Positions 4,799 to 5,863 of a stretch of 5,863 nucleotides of DNA are shown here, one piece after another. Source of the stretch: Planctomycetaceae bacterium (GTDB lineage Bacteria; Planctomycetota; Planctomycetia; Pirellulales; Pirellulaceae); the NCBI GenBank assembly GCA_005773145.1, contig SXHS01000278.1, positions 1 to 5,863 on the forward strand. Direction: 5' to 3'. Within the stretch, counting starts at the first letter, position 1, and each line of letters opens with the position of its first letter. The notes under the pieces were generated by a model. That model was not told where the DNA came from. It did not search any database and saw only the letters and a program-made list of their open reading frames with translations. A program made the position numbers and the translations under genes.

Positions 4799-5863
4799 CT
4801 AGTGACCTTCGTGAGTCACGGCTGCGATGACCGTGAATAGATCCTGCGGGCGGATCGGCTTTGAAACATAACCATCCATTCCCGAGGACATGCAGCGCTG
4901 CCGATCTCCCGCCACGGCGTGGGCCGTCATCGCGATGATGGGCACGTGTCCACTCCCCCGTTGCTGCTCGTTGAGCCGGATGGTCTGGGTGGCGTTCAGG
5001 CCATCCATCTCCGGCATTTCGACATCCATCAGGATCAGGTCGAACGACTCATTCTGGGCCCTTTCGACGGCCAGCTTGCCGTTGACCACAATTTCAACGC
5101 GATGCCCTTGTTTTTCCAACATGGCTCGGGCGACTTTCTGATTGACCAGGCCATCCTCGGCCAGCAGGATCCTCAGGCTGCGCTCCCCGGCTGCAACCTC
5201 GGCTGGCATAGTGGCCGGCGGGGCCGTCGCATCGCTCGGTTGCAGTCCGAGGACCAGGGCCTGATACAGGTCGGATGCCCTGATGGGTTTTGTGGCGTGA
5301 GCGACAACTCCTTCCATGGGCAAGTGCCGGGCTGCCGGGTGTCCGGGGCTGGGCATGGTGATGATCATGCCGCCGCGGTCGATTAAGCCCTCCAGGACGT
5401 GCGTCAGCCCGGATTCGTCCAGTTGACCGCATTTCGTGTCGAGGAGCACGATGGAAATGGGATGGGACTCAGTCTCCGGGTGTGCCAGGACTTGCACCGC
5501 CTCCTCGGCCCGCAGGGCCACGGTCGGTCGCAATCCCCAGTTGCGAACGCACTCTTCCAACTGCCGACAGCTGGTCGCGTTTTCGTCCACGATTAGTACG
5601 CGGGCCGATGGCAAGGATGGCATGGCAGTGTTCGCTTCCGCCGTTGCCAGCGCGAATTGGGCCGTGAAATGAAAGACGCTCCCCACCCCCAATTCGCTCT
5701 CCACCCAAATGCGGCCATGCATGGCTTGCACCAGTTGCGACACGATGGCCAGGCCCAGACCGGTACCGCCGTAGCGGCGCGTGATGGTCCGATCCACCTG
5801 CTCAAAGCGGCCAAAGATCAGCCCCAACTTCTCCTTGGGGATACCGATGCCCGTATCAGAGAC
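4799..5863 (-). CDS. Hybrid histidine kinase, C-terminal part (truncated by window)
   Basis: The reading frame is open to the window edge, so the 354 residues seen are only the C-terminal part. Residues 1-70 are the end of a HATPase_c domain: VSDTGIGIP (G1 box), FGRFEQVD (F box), GGTGLGLAI (G2 box, 32-40) and the ESELGVGSVFHF terminal strand. The N box, the phosphorylated histidine domain and any sensor lie outside. Receiver 1 (about 87-207) has acidic Asp93/Glu94, likely phospho-Asp142 (LLDTK) and Lys192 (TKPI), but lacks the usual MPxMDG loop. Receiver 2 (about 229-350) is canonical: Glu236/Asp237, Asp280 in LMDVEMPEMDG, Thr313 and Lys335. The protein ends soon after receiver 2 (THEGH) with no HPt domain, so an onward phosphorelay would need a separate HPt protein. 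The TTG at 5827 is inside the kinase domain and is not the start. The gene is convergent with lpxI across the repeat-filled gap, and no partner regulator is in view. Confidence 0.95.
   Translation of the reverse strand, partial: VSDTGIGIPKEKLGLIFGRFEQVDRTITRRYGGTGLGLAIVSQLVQAMHGRIWVESELGVGSVFHFTAQFALATAEANTAMPSLPSARVLIVDENATSCRQLEECVRNWGLRPTVALRAEEAVQVLAHPETESHPISIVLLDTKCGQLDESGLTHVLEGLIDRGGMIITMPSPGHPAARHLPMEGVVAHATKPIRASDLYQALVLGLQPSDATAPPATMPAEVAAGERSLRILLAEDGLVNQKVARAMLEKQGHRVEIVVNGKLAVERAQNESFDLILMDVEMPEMDGLNATQTIRLNEQQRGSGHVPIIAMTAHAVAGDRQRCMSSGMDGYVSKPIRPQDLFTVIAAVTHEGH

Overview
The window looks like a fragment of a Planctomycetota chromosome, probably Pirellulales-like. This is an inference from several things seen together: an LpxI-type (not LpxH) lipid A hydrolase, a PEP-CTERM cell-surface protein, a long Pro/Gln-rich exported protein of no recognisable family, a tandem-receiver hybrid histidine kinase, and many short palindromic repeats between genes. 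No rRNA or marker gene is present to prove the taxonomy.

Layout: (1) Bases 1-213 hold no gene but carry three palindromes. Two are inverted copies of one 30-base element (7-36 and 101-130) whose stems covary. The third (140-173) is an intrinsic terminator for the first gene. (2) Bases 214-900, minus strand: a secreted PEP-CTERM protein. (3) Bases 901-1282: a divergent regulatory region with a sigma70-like promoter on each strand, an AT-rich tract, four AATAGT/ACTATT boxes placed on or near the core promoter elements, and a roughly 217-base leader for the minus-strand gene. (4) Bases 1283-2431, plus strand: an exported, mostly disordered protein of unknown function. (5) Bases 2552-3625, plus: lpxD. 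(6) Bases 3678-4595, plus: lpxI. (7) Bases 4596-4798: a convergent intergenic region packed with hairpin repeats. One of these repeat families also fills the lpxD-lpxI spacer. (8) Bases 4799-5863, minus: the C-terminal part of a hybrid histidine kinase that runs off the window.

lpxD and lpxI encode consecutive steps of lipid A synthesis: N-acylation of UDP-3-O-acylglucosamine, then hydrolysis of UDP-2,3-diacylglucosamine to lipid X and UMP. Their adjacency indicates an envelope-biogenesis operon, possibly including the upstream exported protein. The PEP-CTERM protein is a separate surface cargo, and no exosortase is in view. The kinase has no evident functional link to its neighbours.

No complete new enzymatic system is visible. 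The most unusual content is in the non-coding DNA: at least three families of tiny hairpin repeats whose differences fall in loops, in compensatory pairs or in wobble-compatible positions, and the way one family is built into the lpxD-lpxI operon.
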